Shown here: one piece after another, positions 1-9,830 of the stretch | Numbering within the stretch: the stretch's first letter is position 1 | Layout of the letters: each line of letters begins with the position of its first letter | Assembly (NCBI RefSeq): GCF_900499075.1 | Contig: NZ_UIHC01000007.1 | Location: 62,001 to 126,000, forward strand | Reading direction: 5' to 3' | Origin: Roseinatronobacter ekhonensis | GTDB taxonomy: Bacteria; Pseudomonadota; Alphaproteobacteria; Rhodobacterales; Rhodobacteraceae | Length of the DNA: 64,000 nucleotides | Notes under the pieces: generated by a model | Told to the model about the DNA's origin: nothing | What the model saw: the letters and a program-made list of their open reading frames with translations, nothing else | Database searches by the model: none | Made by a program: the position numbers and the translations under genes

Positions 1-279
1 TCTGACGATCAGGTTCTGTTCATGATTGAACTGGATTATGTCGGCGTGTTCATGGTCGAGGGCGTGCCGCAAGAGCAGTTGCACCCCTTCCTGCTGATCG
101 AATGCCCGCGCATGATCTTTCCCTTCGCGCGCCGCATTATTTCGGATGTCACACGCGACGGCGGCTTCCCGCCGCTGAATCTGGACACCGTCGATTTTCT
201 GGCACTCTACCGTCAGGAAGTGCAGCGGCAGGCGGCTGCGCAAGCTGCGGCAGGCAAAACTGCGCCAATGCCGAACTGA
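1..279 (+). CDS. secB: Protein-export chaperone SecB, C-terminal part (5' end outside window)
   Basis: The open frame enters the window at base 1 and ends with TGA at 277-279, giving about 92 residues. The segment containing [14 protein letters not shown], then [20 protein letters not shown] and [11 protein letters not shown], is the conserved C-terminal half of SecB, the cytosolic tetramer that keeps preproteins unfolded and passes them to SecA. The Ala/Gln-rich tail (AAAQAAAG) is typical of alphaproteobacterial SecB. It converges on dnaQ and is followed by a good terminator hairpin. The secB-dnaQ-coaE-aroE-maf order is a conserved origin-side cluster in alphaproteobacteria. Identity is secure; only the N-terminus is missing. 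Confidence 0.95.
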   Translation, partial: SDDQVLFMIELDYVGVFMVEGVPQEQLHPFLLIECPRMIFPFARRIISDVTRDGGFPPLNLDTVDFLALYRQEVQRQAAAQAAAGKTAPMPN

Positions 280-288
280 ACCTGACCT

Positions 289-313
289 GCGGGCGCACAG
301 CGCGCCCGCTTTT
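289..313 (+). terminator. Intrinsic terminator after secB
   Basis: GCGGGCGC at 289-296 pairs with GCGCCCGC at 302-309 across a 5-base loop, followed by TTTT. The T-run lies on the secB side only; read leftward there is no T-run, so it serves secB and not dnaQ. The T-run touches the dnaQ stop codon. Confidence 0.7.
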
Positions 314-1038
314 CAGCCGTAGTTTTTCCAGACAGCTTCATCCCCAAGCGCTGCGACAAAAGCGGCGTGCGCCGCGGCTTCCGCGTCGGTCAGGCGCGCA
401 GGCAGCGGCTTTGGGCGTTTCGGCAAGGGTGCGCGTTGCACGGTGCCGCCCGCGTTAATCGGCTCGGATGACAGCGCGAAATCGGGCTGCGCGCCGCCCA
501 TCAGTTCCAGATACACCTCTGCGAGAATTTCGCTATCCAACAGCGCGCCGTGCAAGCTGCGCGACGAATTGTCTATGCCGAACCGGCGGCACAACGCATC
601 CAGCGACGCCGGAGAGCCGGGGAATTTCTTGCGCGCGATTGCCAGTGTGTCGACCGCGCGCGGCCATTCAAGCTGCGGCAAACCCATGCGCCCAAGCTCG
701 AAATTCAGAAATTTCATGTCGAAGGCCGCGTTGTGGATGACCAGCTTCGCGTCGCCCACGAAGTTCAGAAACTTTTGCCCCACCTGCGCAAAGACCGGCT
801 TGTCGCGCAACGTGACCTCGCCATCCCGCGCGGGGCGCGGCTCTGCCAGCAGGTCCGGGCCGATCCCGTGCACGCCGAATGCCCCGTCGGGCATGCCACG
901 CTCGGGGTTGATATAAACGTGAAAAGTCTGGCCCGTGGGCCGCAAATTCACGATTTCCAGCGCCCCGATTTCAACAATCCGGTCGCCTTGGTCGGGTTCG
1001 AACCCCGTGGTTTCCGTATCCAGCACGATTTCACGCAT
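313..1038 (-). CDS. dnaQ: DNA polymerase III epsilon subunit (proofreading 3'-5' exonuclease)
   Basis: A 241-residue protein with the DEDDh exonuclease motifs: ExoI DTETTG (residues 7-12, acidic D7 and E9), Exo[12 protein letters not shown] in the middle, and Exo[17 protein letters not shown] with its His and Asp. It is the editing subunit of the replicative polymerase core. An in-frame ATG three codons upstream (1047) is possible, but [12 protein letters not shown] is the usual N-terminus. The chosen ATG lies inside the end of coaE (8-base overlap ATGCGTGA), indicating coupled translation in the leftward cluster maf-aroE-coaE-dnaQ. The low-complexity tail rich in Pro, Lys and Ala replaces the tau/alpha-binding tail of enterobacterial epsilon. 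Confidence 0.95.
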   Translation of the reverse strand: MREIVLDTETTGFEPDQGDRIVEIGALEIVNLRPTGQTFHVYINPERGMPDGAFGVHGIGPDLLAEPRPARDGEVTLRDKPVFAQVGQKFLNFVGDAKLVIHNAAFDMKFLNFELGRMGLPQLEWPRAVDTLAIARKKFPGSPASLDALCRRFGIDNSSRSLHGALLDSEILAEVYLELMGGAQPDFALSSEPINAGGTVQRAPLPKRPKPLPARLTDAEAAAHAAFVAALGDEAVWKNYG

Positions 1039-1609
1039 GCGCCGCACCCCCCAGCTTTGCCACCAGATCTTGCACGGCAGCGCGGGTGCTGTCCATATCC
1101 AGTGTTTCGATCACGAAATCGGCGCGGGCATGCTTTTCGGCATCCGGCATCTGACGGGCCAGAATGCGGTCTAGCTGTGCGTCATCCATCCCAGGCCGGG
1201 CCAGCACGCGGGCACGTTGCACATCCGGCGGAGCGGTCACAACCAGCACCCCGTTCACATCGGCGCCGGTTTCAAACAAAAGTGGAATATCCAGAACCAC
1301 AAGCGGCGCATCGGCCTGAGCGATAAATGCAGCGCGGTCGGCGGCGACCAGCGGGTGCACCACCGCTTCCAGCTTGCCCAGCGCAGAGCTGTCGCGCGCA
1401 ATCCAGTCTTTCAGCGCAGATCGGTCAATATGGCCGTTCACCACCGCGCTCGGGCAAATCTCTCCCACCGGGCCGACAGCAGGGCCTGCATACAGCCTGT
1501 GCACGGCTGCATCCGCATCCCAGACCGGCACGCCCAACGCGCGGAACATTTCCGCAGTGGTGGATTTGCCCATCCCGATAGAGCCGGTCAACCCAAGGCG
1601 ATAGGTCAT
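1031..1609 (-). CDS. coaE: Dephospho-CoA kinase
   Basis: A 192-residue P-loop kinase that phosphorylates the ribose 3'-OH of dephospho-CoA, the last step of coenzyme A synthesis. The N-terminus [12 protein letters not shown] holds the Walker A loop (residues 9-16). The [10 protein letters not shown] segment and the [13 protein letters not shown] segment are CoaE signatures. The frame stays open for 100 codons upstream, but that extension lies entirely over aroE and is an antisense-free shadow; the ATG at 1609 overlaps the aroE stop by four bases (ATGA), which fixes the start. Confidence 0.96.
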   Translation of the reverse strand: MTYRLGLTGSIGMGKSTTAEMFRALGVPVWDADAAVHRLYAGPAVGPVGEICPSAVVNGHIDRSALKDWIARDSSALGKLEAVVHPLVAADRAAFIAQADAPLVVLDIPLLFETGADVNGVLVVTAPPDVQRARVLARPGMDDAQLDRILARQMPDAEKHARADFVIETLDMDSTRAAVQDLVAKLGGAAHA

Positions 1610-2427
1610 GCTGCCAGCACAGCGGCGCGCAAGGCATCCGTCACCTCTGGCCGTGTGCCGAACCAGCGCTCGAACCCCGGCACGGCCTGATGCAACAGCA
1701 TTCCCAACCCGTCCACCGCCATGCACCCCTGCGCGCGGGCCTGCGCCAGAAGCGGGGTTTCCAGCGGGGTATAGACTATGTCGGTCACAAGGGCCGTTGC
1801 AGGCAACGCGGTCAGGTCGAGATCCAGTGCCGCTTGCCCTGCCATGCCCAGCGAGGTCGTATTTATCAGGCACGAAAGCTCTGGCAAACGCCGCGCGCGG
1901 TCTGCCCAAGGTAGTGCGGTCACGCCAAACTCTTGCGCCAGCCCCTCTGCACGGGCGGCGGTGCGGTTGGTCAGATAGATTTCCTGCACACCGGCATCTT
2001 GCAACGCCACGATGATCGCACGCGCGGCGCCCCCCGCACCCAGAACCAGGGCCGGACCGCTGGCAGCGTCCCAGCTTGGTGCGTTCTGGCGAAGATTGGC
2101 GATGAACCCATAGGCGTCGGTATTGTCGGCATGCAGCCGCCCGTCCGGGCCGAATGTCAGTGTATTGGCCGCACCAATGCGCAATGCCGTCTCGGACACG
2201 TCATCCGCCAGCGCAAGAACTGCCTCTTTATGCGGAATCGTGACATTCGCGCCGACAAAGCCCATCCGCGGCATGGTGTGCAGCACCCCAACAAGATCGG
2301 CCGCTTCCACATGCAGTGGCACATAATGCCCTGCAATCCTATGCTGTTGCAGCCATGTTCCGTGCAAAACGGGTGAACGGCTATGCCCGACGGGGCAGCC
2401 AATCACCCCGGCCAAGGGAATTTTCAT
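1606..2427 (-). CDS. aroE: Shikimate dehydrogenase (NADP+)
   Basis: 273 residues, normal for AroE, which reduces 3-dehydroshikimate to shikimate in chorismate synthesis. The shikimate-binding motif [10 protein letters not shown] lies at residues 10-19, [10 protein letters not shown] carries the catalytic Lys, NTDAYGF the conserved Asp, and GAGGAARAI is the NADP-binding turn. It overlaps maf upstream and coaE downstream by four bases each, so the four genes are one translationally coupled unit. The pathway partner aroC is 37 kb away in this window. Confidence 0.96.
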   Translation of the reverse strand: MKIPLAGVIGCPVGHSRSPVLHGTWLQQHRIAGHYVPLHVEAADLVGVLHTMPRMGFVGANVTIPHKEAVLALADDVSETALRIGAANTLTFGPDGRLHADNTDAYGFIANLRQNAPSWDAASGPALVLGAGGAARAIIVALQDAGVQEIYLTNRTAARAEGLAQEFGVTALPWADRARRLPELSCLINTTSLGMAGQAALDLDLTALPATALVTDIVYTPLETPLLAQARAQGCMAVDGLGMLLHQAVPGFERWFGTRPEVTDALRAAVLAA

Positions 2428-3017
2428 CCGTCAATCTCTCCGCGCAGGCTAAGATAGTTCAACAATTCCAGCATTGGCAGGCCAAGAATGGTGAAATAAT
2501 CACCCACAACCTGCGCGAACAGGCGCACGCCCTCTTCCTCTAGCTTGTATCCCCCGACCGAACTGCCAATTCCGGGCCAGTTGCGGGTGACATAGTCGTC
2601 CAGATACGCGTCGCTGAACGGCCGCATGGTCAGACGCGCGACACCCACATGTCGCCAGACGGGCTCTGCACCATCGTAAAGAACGGCGGCCGATAAAAGC
2701 TGATGCGTCTGGCCGCGCAATTCCGCCAGTTGCGCGCGTGCCTGCTGAACGGTCGCAGGCTTTTCATAGAGCCGCCCCTTCATGGACAACACCTGATCGC
2801 AGCCCAACACCAGTTTGCCCGGCAACCGTCCCGCGACCTTGCGGGCCTTGCCCTCTGCCAGCGCATCAGCCACATCACGCGGCGGCGCACCGTCAGAAAT
2901 CAGGGCATCGCGGATCGCGCTCTCGTCTATCCGAGCAGGCATGATATCAATCTCCAACCCAGCGCGGCGCAGCATGTCTGCCCGAATGGTCGAGGCCGAT
3001 GCAAGAACAAGCGCCAT
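2424..3017 (-). CDS. maf: Maf-family nucleotide pyrophosphatase
   Basis: A 197-residue Maf protein. Visible motifs are LASASTIR at the N-terminus (the phosphate-binding loop SxSxxR), GCDQVL with the catalytic Asp, the EKP segment, and [14 protein letters not shown] near the C-terminus. Family members hydrolyse non-canonical or modified NTPs (for example m7GTP in YceF-type or dTTP/UTP in YhdE-type members) and limit their incorporation. This copy resembles the YceF-like branch, but the substrate cannot be settled from sequence. It is the first gene of the leftward cluster, starting at the edge of the proposed origin; its ATG is overlapped by an ATATCCACA motif read on the minus strand. Confidence 0.92.
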   Translation of the reverse strand: MALVLASASTIRADMLRRAGLEIDIMPARIDESAIRDALISDGAPPRDVADALAEGKARKVAGRLPGKLVLGCDQVLSMKGRLYEKPATVQQARAQLAELRGQTHQLLSAAVLYDGAEPVWRHVGVARLTMRPFSDAYLDDYVTRNWPGIGSSVGGYKLEEEGVRLFAQVVGDYFTILGLPMLELLNYLSLRGEIDG

Positions 3018-3391
3018 GTGGATATCCTTGTGAGCGACTCAGCGGAAAACACGGTACGGCTTGGGCATGACCCGCGCCTTTTGGTCGGTGCTGCCATGTT
3101 CCCACATGTCTTGCAAGTTTCACACAGCGGTTATCCACCTGTCAGGAACCCTTGCACCCGCATGTGCAAACTTTCGGACGGACAAGAACGGTTTATTAAT
3201 GTTCTACTTTTGATCTAACCTATATATCTGAAAAATATGGTTTTTCTTTGTGATCTTCGTTACCGCGCGACGAAATGCCCTGTGTATAAAACGGTGGGCG
3301 TTTCTGTAATCCCCATATCCACAGGCCCTATCTACTACATCATTTCCTTTATTCTTTTCTTTATTTATAGAATGCCCCGAAAGGACACCCC
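3017..3391. other. Candidate chromosomal replication origin (oriC), AT-rich intergenic gap
   Basis: A 374-base gap without a gene between leftward maf and rightward hemJ. It holds four DnaA-box-like 9-mers: TTATACACA on the minus strand at 3281-3289 (exact match to TTATNCACA), TTATCCACC at 3131-3139 (+), ATATCCACA at 3315-3323 (+) and ATATCCACA on the minus strand at 3017-3025 (one mismatch each). Between them, about 3188-3255 is strikingly AT-rich (TTTATTAATG, CTATATATCTG, AAAAATATGG), as is 3338-3370, in an otherwise GC-rich sequence; either could be the unwinding element. One GANTC site (3036-3040) could be methylated by CcrM. The neighbourhood (maf/aroE/coaE/dnaQ one side, hemJ/rho/mnmEG/parAB the other) is that of known alphaproteobacterial origins such as Caulobacter. 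It must also hold the divergent promoters of maf and hemJ. Confidence 0.65.
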
Positions 3392-3829
3392 ATGCTGATA
3401 ACGCTCTACCCTTGGATCAAGGCTCTGCACATCATGGCCGTGATAAGCTGGATGGCTGGTTTGTTCTATCTGCCGCGACTGTTCGTCTACCATGTGGAGC
3501 GTGGGCAGAACGCAGAGCAGAGCGCGACGTTCAAGGTTATGGAAGACAAGCTGCTACGGGTCATCATGAACCCTGCGATGATTGTTGCATGGGTGACTGG
3601 CCTGACTATGGCGGCGATGCCGTGGGTGTTGGACCTGGGGGCGGTCTGGCCCTATTCGAAATTCGCGGCATTGATCGGGATGACATGGTTCCACATATGG
3701 TGCGCCCGGCGTCGGCGCATATTCGAGGCGGATGGCAATAGTCTGACTGGTCGCCAATACCGCATGATGAACGAGGTGCCGACACTGATGATGGTCATCA
3801 TCGTGATCTCTGTTGTCGTGAAGTTCTGA
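3392..3829 (+). CDS. hemJ: Protoporphyrinogen IX oxidase, HemJ type
   Basis: A 145-residue membrane protein with four predicted transmembrane segments and the HemJ signature at the start (ALHIMAVISWMAGLFYLPRLFVYH), containing the conserved His, plus the later FHIWCARRRRIF and a hydrophobic C-terminus. HemJ converts protoporphyrinogen IX to protoporphyrin IX, the penultimate heme step, in bacteria lacking HemG/HemY. It is the first rightward gene from the proposed origin. hemE, which sits here in several relatives, is not present at this spot. The RBS is AAAGGA before the ATG. Confidence 0.93.
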   Translation: MLITLYPWIKALHIMAVISWMAGLFYLPRLFVYHVERGQNAEQSATFKVMEDKLLRVIMNPAMIVAWVTGLTMAAMPWVLDLGAVWPYSKFAALIGMTWFHIWCARRRRIFEADGNSLTGRQYRMMNEVPTLMMVIIVISVVVKF

Positions 3830-3892
3830 GCCAGATTGACTTGGCTTCGGCTTTGGTCTATCCGCAATCCTGCCCCGCCGTCCGGCGACCGG

Positions 3893-3908
3893 CGTTTCAT
3901 GTGAAACA
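3893..3908. promoter_or_regulatory. Degenerate parS-like site upstream of rho
   Basis: CGTTTCATGTGAAACA differs from the canonical 16-base parS TGTTTCACGTGAAACA at positions 1 and 8. It lies between hemJ and rho, 49 bases before the chosen rho start. Two perfect sites follow at 6541 and 8434. Whether ParB binds a site with a mismatch at the central CpG is unknown. Confidence 0.5.
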
Positions 3909-3956
3909 TTGCGACCGTTCCAGACCCGGCCCCCGCGCGGGCCAACAGGATTTCCC

Positions 3957-5246
3957 ATGCTCGATACCGATCTCGACACGCTCGACCGCCTGAACCTGTC
4001 CGACCTGAAGGCGAAAAGCCCGGCGGAACTGTTGGCTTTGGCCGAAGAGCTGGACATCGAAAACGCCCCCTCCATGCGCAAGGGCGAGATGATGTTCTCG
4101 ATCCTGAAAGAGCGGGCAGAGGAAGGCTGGGAGATTTACGGCGAAGGCGTGCTGGAAGTGTTGCAGGACGGCTTTGGGTTCTTGCGCGCGCCGGAAGCAA
4201 ACTATCTGCCCGGCCCGGATGACATCTATGTCTCGCCAGACATGATCCGCCAATATTCGCTGCGCACCGGCGACACGATCGAAGGCATCATTCAGGCCCC
4301 GTCGGAAAATGAGCGTTATTTCGCGATCACCAAGGTGACGCAGATCAACTTCGATGACCCCGCCAAGTCGCGCCACAAGGTGCATTTCGACAACCTGACG
4401 CCGCTGTATCCTGACGAACGGCTGTGGATGGAAACGGACGACCCCGCGACCAAGGACCGATCTGCCCGGATCATCGACCTTGTGTCACCCTTGGGTAAAG
4501 GTCAGCGTGGCTTGATCGTTGCACCGCCCCGGACGGGTAAAACCGTGCTGTTGCAGAACATTGCGCATAGCATCGCCAAGAACCACCCGGAATGTTACCT
4601 GATCGTGCTGCTGATTGACGAGCGCCCAGAGGAAGTGACCGACATGCAGCGGTCCGTGAAGGGCGAGGTCATTGCCTCCACCTTTGACGAGCCTGCGACG
4701 CGCCACGTCGCTGTTGCGGAAATGGTCATTGAAAAGGCCAAGCGCCTTGTCGAACACAAGCGCGATGTTGTGATCCTGCTCGACTCGATCACCCGTCTTG
4801 GCCGTGCCTTCAACACTGTTGTGCCATCGTCGGGCAAGGTGCTGACAGGCGGTGTGGATGCCAACGCCCTGCAACGCCCGAAGCGTTTCTTTGGTGCCGC
4901 GCGGAACATCGAAGAAGGTGGCTCGCTCTCGATCATCGCAACCGCACTTATCGACACCGGGTCGCGCATGGACGAGGTGATCTTTGAAGAATTCAAAGGC
5001 ACCGGCAACTCTGAAATCGTGCTGGACCGCAAGGTCGCCGACAAGCGCGTTTTCCCGGCCATGGACATTCTGAAGTCCGGCACCCGGAAAGAAGACTTGC
5101 TGATCGACAAGACCGACCTGCAAAAGACCTTCGTTCTGCGGCGCATCCTGAACCCGATGGGCACGACAGATGCCATCGAGTTCCTGATTTCCAAGTTGAA
5201 ACAAACCAAGACAAACAGCGATTTCTTCGACTCGATGAACGCCTGA
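3957..5246 (+). CDS. rho: Transcription termination factor Rho
   Basis: 429 residues, the normal Rho length. The protein has an N-terminal helical part, the primary RNA-binding cold-shock-like domain with [19 protein letters not shown], and the RecA-like motor with Walker A PPRTGKT, Walker B region [14 protein letters not shown] and the secondary RNA site loop. Rho is the hexameric helicase that releases RNA polymerase from untranslated RNA. The frame is open from 3909, but ATG 3957 gives the standard N-terminus [14 protein letters not shown]. The rho-mnmE-mnmG-rsmG-parA-parB order is conserved near alphaproteobacterial origins; only four bases separate rho from mnmE. Confidence 0.97.
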   Translation: MLDTDLDTLDRLNLSDLKAKSPAELLALAEELDIENAPSMRKGEMMFSILKERAEEGWEIYGEGVLEVLQDGFGFLRAPEANYLPGPDDIYVSPDMIRQYSLRTGDTIEGIIQAPSENERYFAITKVTQINFDDPAKSRHKVHFDNLTPLYPDERLWMETDDPATKDRSARIIDLVSPLGKGQRGLIVAPPRTGKTVLLQNIAHSIAKNHPECYLIVLLIDERPEEVTDMQRSVKGEVIASTFDEPATRHVAVAEMVIEKAKRLVEHKRDVVILLDSITRLGRAFNTVVPSSGKVLTGGVDANALQRPKRFFGAARNIEEGGSLSIIATALIDTGSRMDEVIFEEFKGTGNSEIVLDRKVADKRVFPAMDILKSGTRKEDLLIDKTDLQKTFVLRRILNPMGTTDAIEFLISKLKQTKTNSDFFDSMNA

Positions 5247-5250
5247 CGCC

Positions 5251-6537
5251 ATGGATACGATTTTCGCGCTGGCCTCGGCCCGTGGAAAATCGGGCGTTGC
5301 TGTTATCCGTATATCCGGCCCTTGTGCCCACGCCACCGCCTCCGCTATGGCTGGAAGCTTGCCGCCGCTGCGCCAGACAGGCTTGCGGATGTTGCGTGAC
5401 GGTTCTGGCGAAAGGCTCGACTCCGCGCTGGTTGTCGCCTTTGCAAAGGGCGCCAGCTTCACAGGCGAGGATGTGGCGGAACTGATGGTGCATGGCAGCC
5501 TTGCCACCGTCACCGCGATCGAGCGTTGCCTTGCGCAGGATCACGGCTTGCGCATGGCCCAGCCTGGAGAGTTCACCCGCCGCGCGCTCGACAATGGCAT
5601 GATGGACCTGACTCAGGTCGAGGCACTTAGCGACCTGCTGGAAGCTGAAACTGAAAGCCAGCGCAGGCAGGCGCTGCGGGTGCTGGATGGGGCGATCGGG
5701 AAGGTCGTCGCGGGCTGGCGGGCGCATCTGGTGAAAGCGGCGGCGCTTGTGGAAACTTCTATCGACTTTGTTGAGGAAGATGTCGGCAATTTTGATGCCG
5801 AAATTCTGGCCGAATTGCGCGCGGTCGCTGATGGGCTGACTGCGGAAATAGCAGGCCAGCGGGCGCGTGAGCGTGTCCAAACGGGGTTCGAGGTTGCACT
5901 GGTCGGCCCTGTGAATGCTGGAAAGTCTAGCCTTTTGAATGCTTTGGCGGGTCGAGAGGCGGCGATCACATCGGATATTGCGGGAACAACGCGCGACGTG
6001 CTGGAAGTGCGCATGGATGTGGGCGGTTACGCTGTGACGTTTCTGGACACGGCCGGATTGCGCGACACGGCTGAGCAGGTCGAGGCCATCGGCATTGCCC
6101 GAGGGCGTGCGCGGGCAGAACAAGCCGACCTGCGGATCATCTTGCAGCCTGCTGACTATATAGGCACGGTTTCGCCATCAGACCCACAAGATATAGTGGT
6201 TCGGAGTAAGTCTGACCTTGGGCCAGCGAGCGATGATGGCATCTCCGTAGTGACAGGGGCAGGCCTGGATTGGTTAATGGCAGAGGTGACGAATCGGCTG
6301 TCACAAATGACTGCGCGCGACGGGGTAACAGTCCGAGCGCGACACCAAACTGCGATGAAAGATGGGCTTGCCGCGATATCCAATGCAATTGATAAAATTG
6401 GCTCGGGCAGCTATATTGAAGAGCTTGTGGCAGCAGACATACGCATCGCGATCACCGCGCTTGATTCGCTCATCGGCGTTGTAGATGTCGAGGACGTGCT
6501 GGGCGACATTTTCAGCAGTTTCTGCATCGGCAAATAG
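5251..6537 (+). CDS. mnmE: tRNA uridine-5-carboxymethylaminomethyl(34) synthesis GTPase MnmE
   Basis: A 428-residue GTPase that works with MnmG to modify the wobble uridine of several tRNAs. The N-terminal tetrahydrofolate-binding domain begins [24 protein letters not shown]. The G domain shows G1 [10 protein letters not shown]2 GTTRD, G3 DTAG and a G4-like SKSD in place of NKxD. The C-terminus ends in the invariant FCIGK whose Cys is essential in the family. The two partner genes mnmE and mnmG are adjacent, with the mnmE stop three bases before the annotated mnmG start. Confidence 0.97.
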   Translation: MDTIFALASARGKSGVAVIRISGPCAHATASAMAGSLPPLRQTGLRMLRDGSGERLDSALVVAFAKGASFTGEDVAELMVHGSLATVTAIERCLAQDHGLRMAQPGEFTRRALDNGMMDLTQVEALSDLLEAETESQRRQALRVLDGAIGKVVAGWRAHLVKAAALVETSIDFVEEDVGNFDAEILAELRAVADGLTAEIAGQRARERVQTGFEVALVGPVNAGKSSLLNALAGREAAITSDIAGTTRDVLEVRMDVGGYAVTFLDTAGLRDTAEQVEAIGIARGRARAEQADLRIILQPADYIGTVSPSDPQDIVVRSKSDLGPASDDGISVVTGAGLDWLMAEVTNRLSQMTARDGVTVRARHQTAMKDGLAAISNAIDKIGSGSYIEELVAADIRIAITALDSLIGVVDVEDVLGDIFSSFCIGK

Positions 6538-6539
6538 GA

Positions 6540-8411
6540 GTGTTTCACGTGAAACAATACGATGTCATTGTCGTTGGTGGTGGCCACGCCGGTGTTGAAG
6601 CTGCCCTCGCCGCAGGGCGCATGGGCTGTGCGACCGCGCTGGTAACGTTTCGGCAGGACGATCTTGGCGTTATGTCCTGCAACCCTGCTTTCGGCGGCCT
6701 TGGCAAAGGTCATCTTGTCCGCGAGATTGATGCGCTTGATGGCGCAATGGGGCAGGCGGCTGATTTTGCCGCGATCCAATATCGGTTGTTGAACCGGTCA
6801 AAGGGGCCAGCGGTTCAAGGGCCGCGTGTGCAGGCCGACCGTGCGCGGTATCGGACCGCGATTTCGGACATTGTCGCCCAAGCCAGCCGTGTAGATGTGA
6901 TCGAAGCCGAGGTGACGGCTCTGTCACTCACGGGCCAAACCGTTACGGGCGTGCAGCTAAACGGCGATACCACACTCAACGCGACATCTGTCGTGCTGAC
7001 GACCGGCACGTTTTTGGGGGGCAAGGTCTTTATTGGGGAACAGACATTCCCGGCGGGGCGTATGGGGAATTCGGCCTCGACCATTCTTGCACAGCAGTTG
7101 CGCGGTTTGGGCCTGCCGATGGGCCGCCTGAAAACAGGCACGCCGCCGCGTCTGCGCGGGTCGAGCATTGATTGGGCTGCGCTGGAAACGCAGCCGGGCG
7201 ACAGCGATCCTGCGTATATGTCCTTTTTGACAAGCCGCACGATTGCGCCGCAAATCGCTTGCGCGATAACGCACACAAACCCACGCACGCACGATATCGT
7301 CCGCGAAAACCTGTCGCGCTCCGCGATGTATGGGGGCCAGATTGAAGGCGTCGGGCCGCGCTATTGTCCGTCCATAGAGGACAAGATCACCCGCTTTGCC
7401 GATAAAACCTCGCACCAGATCTTTCTGGAGCCAGAGGGCTTGGACAGCGATACGGTCTATCCCAATGGCATCTCGACCTCGCTGCCGGCCGAGGTTCAGG
7501 CAGAGTACGTCAAAAGTATTCAGGGGCTAGAACAGGTCGAAATCCTCCAACCCGGTTATGCCATTGAATATGACTACATTGACCCGCGCGCGCTGGACCT
7601 GTCATTGCAGCTTTCGGCCTTGGAAGGGCTGTTCATGGCCGGGCAGATTAACGGAACGACCGGATATGAAGAAGCGGGCGCGCAAGGGCTTGTTGCCGGG
7701 TTGAACGCAGCTTGCCGGGCACAAGGGCGGGCGCCGCTACAGTTCGGTCGCGCCGACAGCTATATCGGGGTGATGATTGACGACCTGACGGCGCGTGGCG
7801 TGTCAGAGCCTTACCGTATGTTTACATCGCGCGCAGAATATCGGCTGTCCTTGCGGGCTGATAACGCTGACCAGCGCTTGACTGCCCTAGGTGTGCAATG
7901 GGGCTGTATCGGTCCTGAACGACAAGCAGCTTTTGAAAAGAAGATGAATACTCTGGAAAGTGCGCGCGCCGAGCTGCGTGCGCGCAGTTTTACCCCTGGT
8001 CAGCTGCGCTCCGCAGGTTACAAGATCAGCGAAGACGGTGTGCGCCGGTCCGCGCTGGAATTGATTGGCCTCTCGGGCTTTGGCTTCGAAGCAATCGATG
8101 TCTTAGCGCCAGAGTTGGGTGAAATTCCGCAGGATACACGCGAGCAGATTTCAAAAGAAGTGGTTTATTCGGCGTATTTGCAACGGCAGGAAAGCCAGAT
8201 CGCGGCGCTGCGTTCGGATGAGGCCAGAGCCATTCAGGATGACATAGTATACAGCGATATCAATGGTCTATCGAGAGAGCTGGCTGACAAGCTTACGCGA
8301 GCGCGACCGAAAACCATGGCTCAAGCGGCCCGTATTGACGGCATGACACCTGCCGCTTTGGTATTGATTCTTGCGCGCCTGAAGGATCGTGATAGGCGCA
8401 GCACAGCATGA
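6540..8411 (+). CDS. mnmG: tRNA uridine-5-carboxymethylaminomethyl(34) synthesis enzyme MnmG (GidA)
   Basis: A 623-residue FAD protein, partner of MnmE. It has the N-terminal dinucleotide fold [10 protein letters not shown], the MnmG motif [20 protein letters not shown], and [17 protein letters not shown] near the FAD site, all expected. The start is GTG: either 6540, giving the family N-terminus MFHVKQYDV, or GTG 6549, which sits eight bases after an AGGAG at 6536-6540 and would be the better-spaced initiation site. Both are inside the parS site, so ParB binding and mnmG initiation share DNA. The stop overlaps the rsmG ATG by four bases. Confidence 0.96.
   Translation: MFHVKQYDVIVVGGGHAGVEAALAAGRMGCATALVTFRQDDLGVMSCNPAFGGLGKGHLVREIDALDGAMGQAADFAAIQYRLLNRSKGPAVQGPRVQADRARYRTAISDIVAQASRVDVIEAEVTALSLTGQTVTGVQLNGDTTLNATSVVLTTGTFLGGKVFIGEQTFPAGRMGNSASTILAQQLRGLGLPMGRLKTGTPPRLRGSSIDWAALETQPGDSDPAYMSFLTSRTIAPQIACAITHTNPRTHDIVRENLSRSAMYGGQIEGVGPRYCPSIEDKITRFADKTSHQIFLEPEGLDSDTVYPNGISTSLPAEVQAEYVKSIQGLEQVEILQPGYAIEYDYIDPRALDLSLQLSALEGLFMAGQINGTTGYEEAGAQGLVAGLNAACRAQGRAPLQFGRADSYIGVMIDDLTARGVSEPYRMFTSRAEYRLSLRADNADQRLTALGVQWGCIGPERQAAFEKKMNTLESARAELRARSFTPGQLRSAGYKISEDGVRRSALELIGLSGFGFEAIDVLAPELGEIPQDTREQISKEVVYSAYLQRQESQIAALRSDEARAIQDDIVYSDINGLSRELADKLTRARPKTMAQAARIDGMTPAALVLILARLKDRDRRSTA
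6541..6556. promoter_or_regulatory. Perfect parS site overlapping the start of mnmG
   Basis: TGTTTCACGTGAAACA is an exact 16-base palindrome matching the canonical parS bound by chromosomal ParB. It covers the first codons of mnmG and sits 2.5 kb before parA. Read in the mnmG frame it encodes FHVKQ. Confidence 0.93.
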
Positions 8412-9022
8412 ATGAACAACTCGTCAATGGCCCTGTTTCACGTGAAACACTGCAAAAACTGCGCATATATTGCGACCTGATCCGCCGGTGGAACCCGCGT
8501 ATAAATCTTGTGGCGGCGTCCACGATTGACGATCTATGGTCGCGCCATATCGAAGACTCGATGCAGATTGTCGGACTTGCCCCGAGTACACCGGCGCATT
8601 GGGTTGATCTTGGCTCCGGCGGTGGTCTGCCGGGTGTTGTTTGTGCGATCATGTTACAAGAGCTTGCCCCAAGCTGTCATTTCACATTGGTCGAGAGTGA
8701 CAAGCGCAAAGCGGCTTTTCTGGCTACTTGCAAGCATGAACTTGCCCTGAACATGACGGTTAAATCGGAACGCGCAGAACGGCTGGAGCCGCAGCGCGCG
8801 GATGTTGTGACCGCCCGTGCGCTTGCGCCGCTGCCTGCGCTTTTGCCGCTTGTCGCGCGCCATATGGCCGATGATGCGGTCGCATTGCTGCCGAAGGGCA
8901 AAAATCACGCGGCAGAGCTTGAAGCCGCGCGCGCCGAGTGGCAGTTTACTTTGGCAAGCCATGTCAGCCAAACTGACAATTTGGCGCGCATCTTAGCCTT
9001 GAGGGATATCAAACGTGTCTAG
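8408..9022 (+). CDS. rsmG: 16S rRNA (guanine(527)-N7)-methyltransferase RsmG (GidB)
   Basis: 204 residues. RsmG methylates G527 of 16S rRNA; loss gives low-level streptomycin resistance in other bacteria. The SAM-binding loop is [14 protein letters not shown], followed by [11 protein letters not shown]. Residues 9-13 VSRET are encoded by a perfect parS. It overlaps mnmG by four bases and parA by eight, so mnmG-rsmG-parA-parB is translationally coupled. Confidence 0.96.
   Translation: MNEQLVNGPVSRETLQKLRIYCDLIRRWNPRINLVAASTIDDLWSRHIEDSMQIVGLAPSTPAHWVDLGSGGGLPGVVCAIMLQELAPSCHFTLVESDKRKAAFLATCKHELALNMTVKSERAERLEPQRADVVTARALAPLPALLPLVARHMADDAVALLPKGKNHAAELEAARAEWQFTLASHVSQTDNLARILALRDIKRV
8434..8449. 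promoter_or_regulatory. Perfect parS site inside rsmG
   Basis: A second exact TGTTTCACGTGAAACA, 26 bases into rsmG and 581 bases before parA. The same 16 bases are read here in a different frame from the mnmG copy (VSRET against FHVKQ), so the DNA and not the peptide is conserved. Confidence 0.93.
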
Positions 9023-9830
9023 CCAGACGAAAACGCGGGTCATTGCGATTGCAAACCAAAAAGGCGGGGTTGGAAAAACGACCACCGCGATCAACCTTGC
9101 CGCCGCGCTGGCAGAATCCGGGCTAAAAACCCTTCTGATCGACATCGACCCGCAGGGAAATGCCTCTACCGGCCTGGGCATAGAGGGCAGCACCCGCAAA
9201 CATACGACCTACGACCTGATTTTTGGAGATGCGCCCGCATCTGACATCATGCGTCAGGTTGGAAATGGGTCGCTTTGGGTGGTGCCTGCCACGACTGATC
9301 TGTCCTCTGCCGATATTGAGTTGATGTCGCGGGCGCGGCGGACATATCTGCTTCAGGATGCGCTCCGCCAGCCTGCAATTGTTGATGCCGCATTCGATTA
9401 CATTCTGATTGATTGCCCGCCATCGCTGAATTTGCTGACAGTGAACGCGATGGTCGCCGCACATTCTGTTCTGGTGCCTTTGCAAGCAGAGTTTTTCGCG
9501 CTTGAAGGTCTGTCGCAACTGATGCTTAGCATTCGCGAATTGCGCGAAACCGCCAATGCGAGTTTGCGGATCGAGGGTATTCTGCTGACAATGTATGACC
9601 GCCGCAACAACCTTGCACAGCAGGTGGAGGCGGATGCGCGCGACAATCTGGGGGATCTGGTGCTCAAGACGATGATTCCCCGCAATGTCCGCGTGTCCGA
9701 GGCGCCGTCTTATGCAGTTCCGGTCCTGCAATATGATCCGCAGTCCAAAGGCTCGATTGCTTACAGAGAGCTTGCATCCGAACTGATGGCCAAACATGGC
9801 AAGCGGGAACACGAAGGGGCGGCGCTATGA
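9015..9830 (+). CDS. parA: Chromosome-partitioning ATPase ParA
   Basis: A 271-residue ParA/Soj ATPase with the deviant Walker [11 protein letters not shown] (signature Lys before the second Gly), Walker A' [10 protein letters not shown] and Walker [11 protein letters not shown]. It lacks the N-terminal DNA-binding domain of plasmid type Ia ParA, as expected for a chromosomal type Ib protein. It forms nucleoid gradients that ParB-parS complexes follow during segregation. It starts with GTG at 9015, inside the end of rsmG. Confidence 0.97.
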   Translation: MSSQTKTRVIAIANQKGGVGKTTTAINLAAALAESGLKTLLIDIDPQGNASTGLGIEGSTRKHTTYDLIFGDAPASDIMRQVGNGSLWVVPATTDLSSADIELMSRARRTYLLQDALRQPAIVDAAFDYILIDCPPSLNLLTVNAMVAAHSVLVPLQAEFFALEGLSQLMLSIRELRETANASLRIEGILLTMYDRRNNLAQQVEADARDNLGDLVLKTMIPRNVRVSEAPSYAVPVLQYDPQSKGSIAYRELASELMAKHGKREHEGAAL

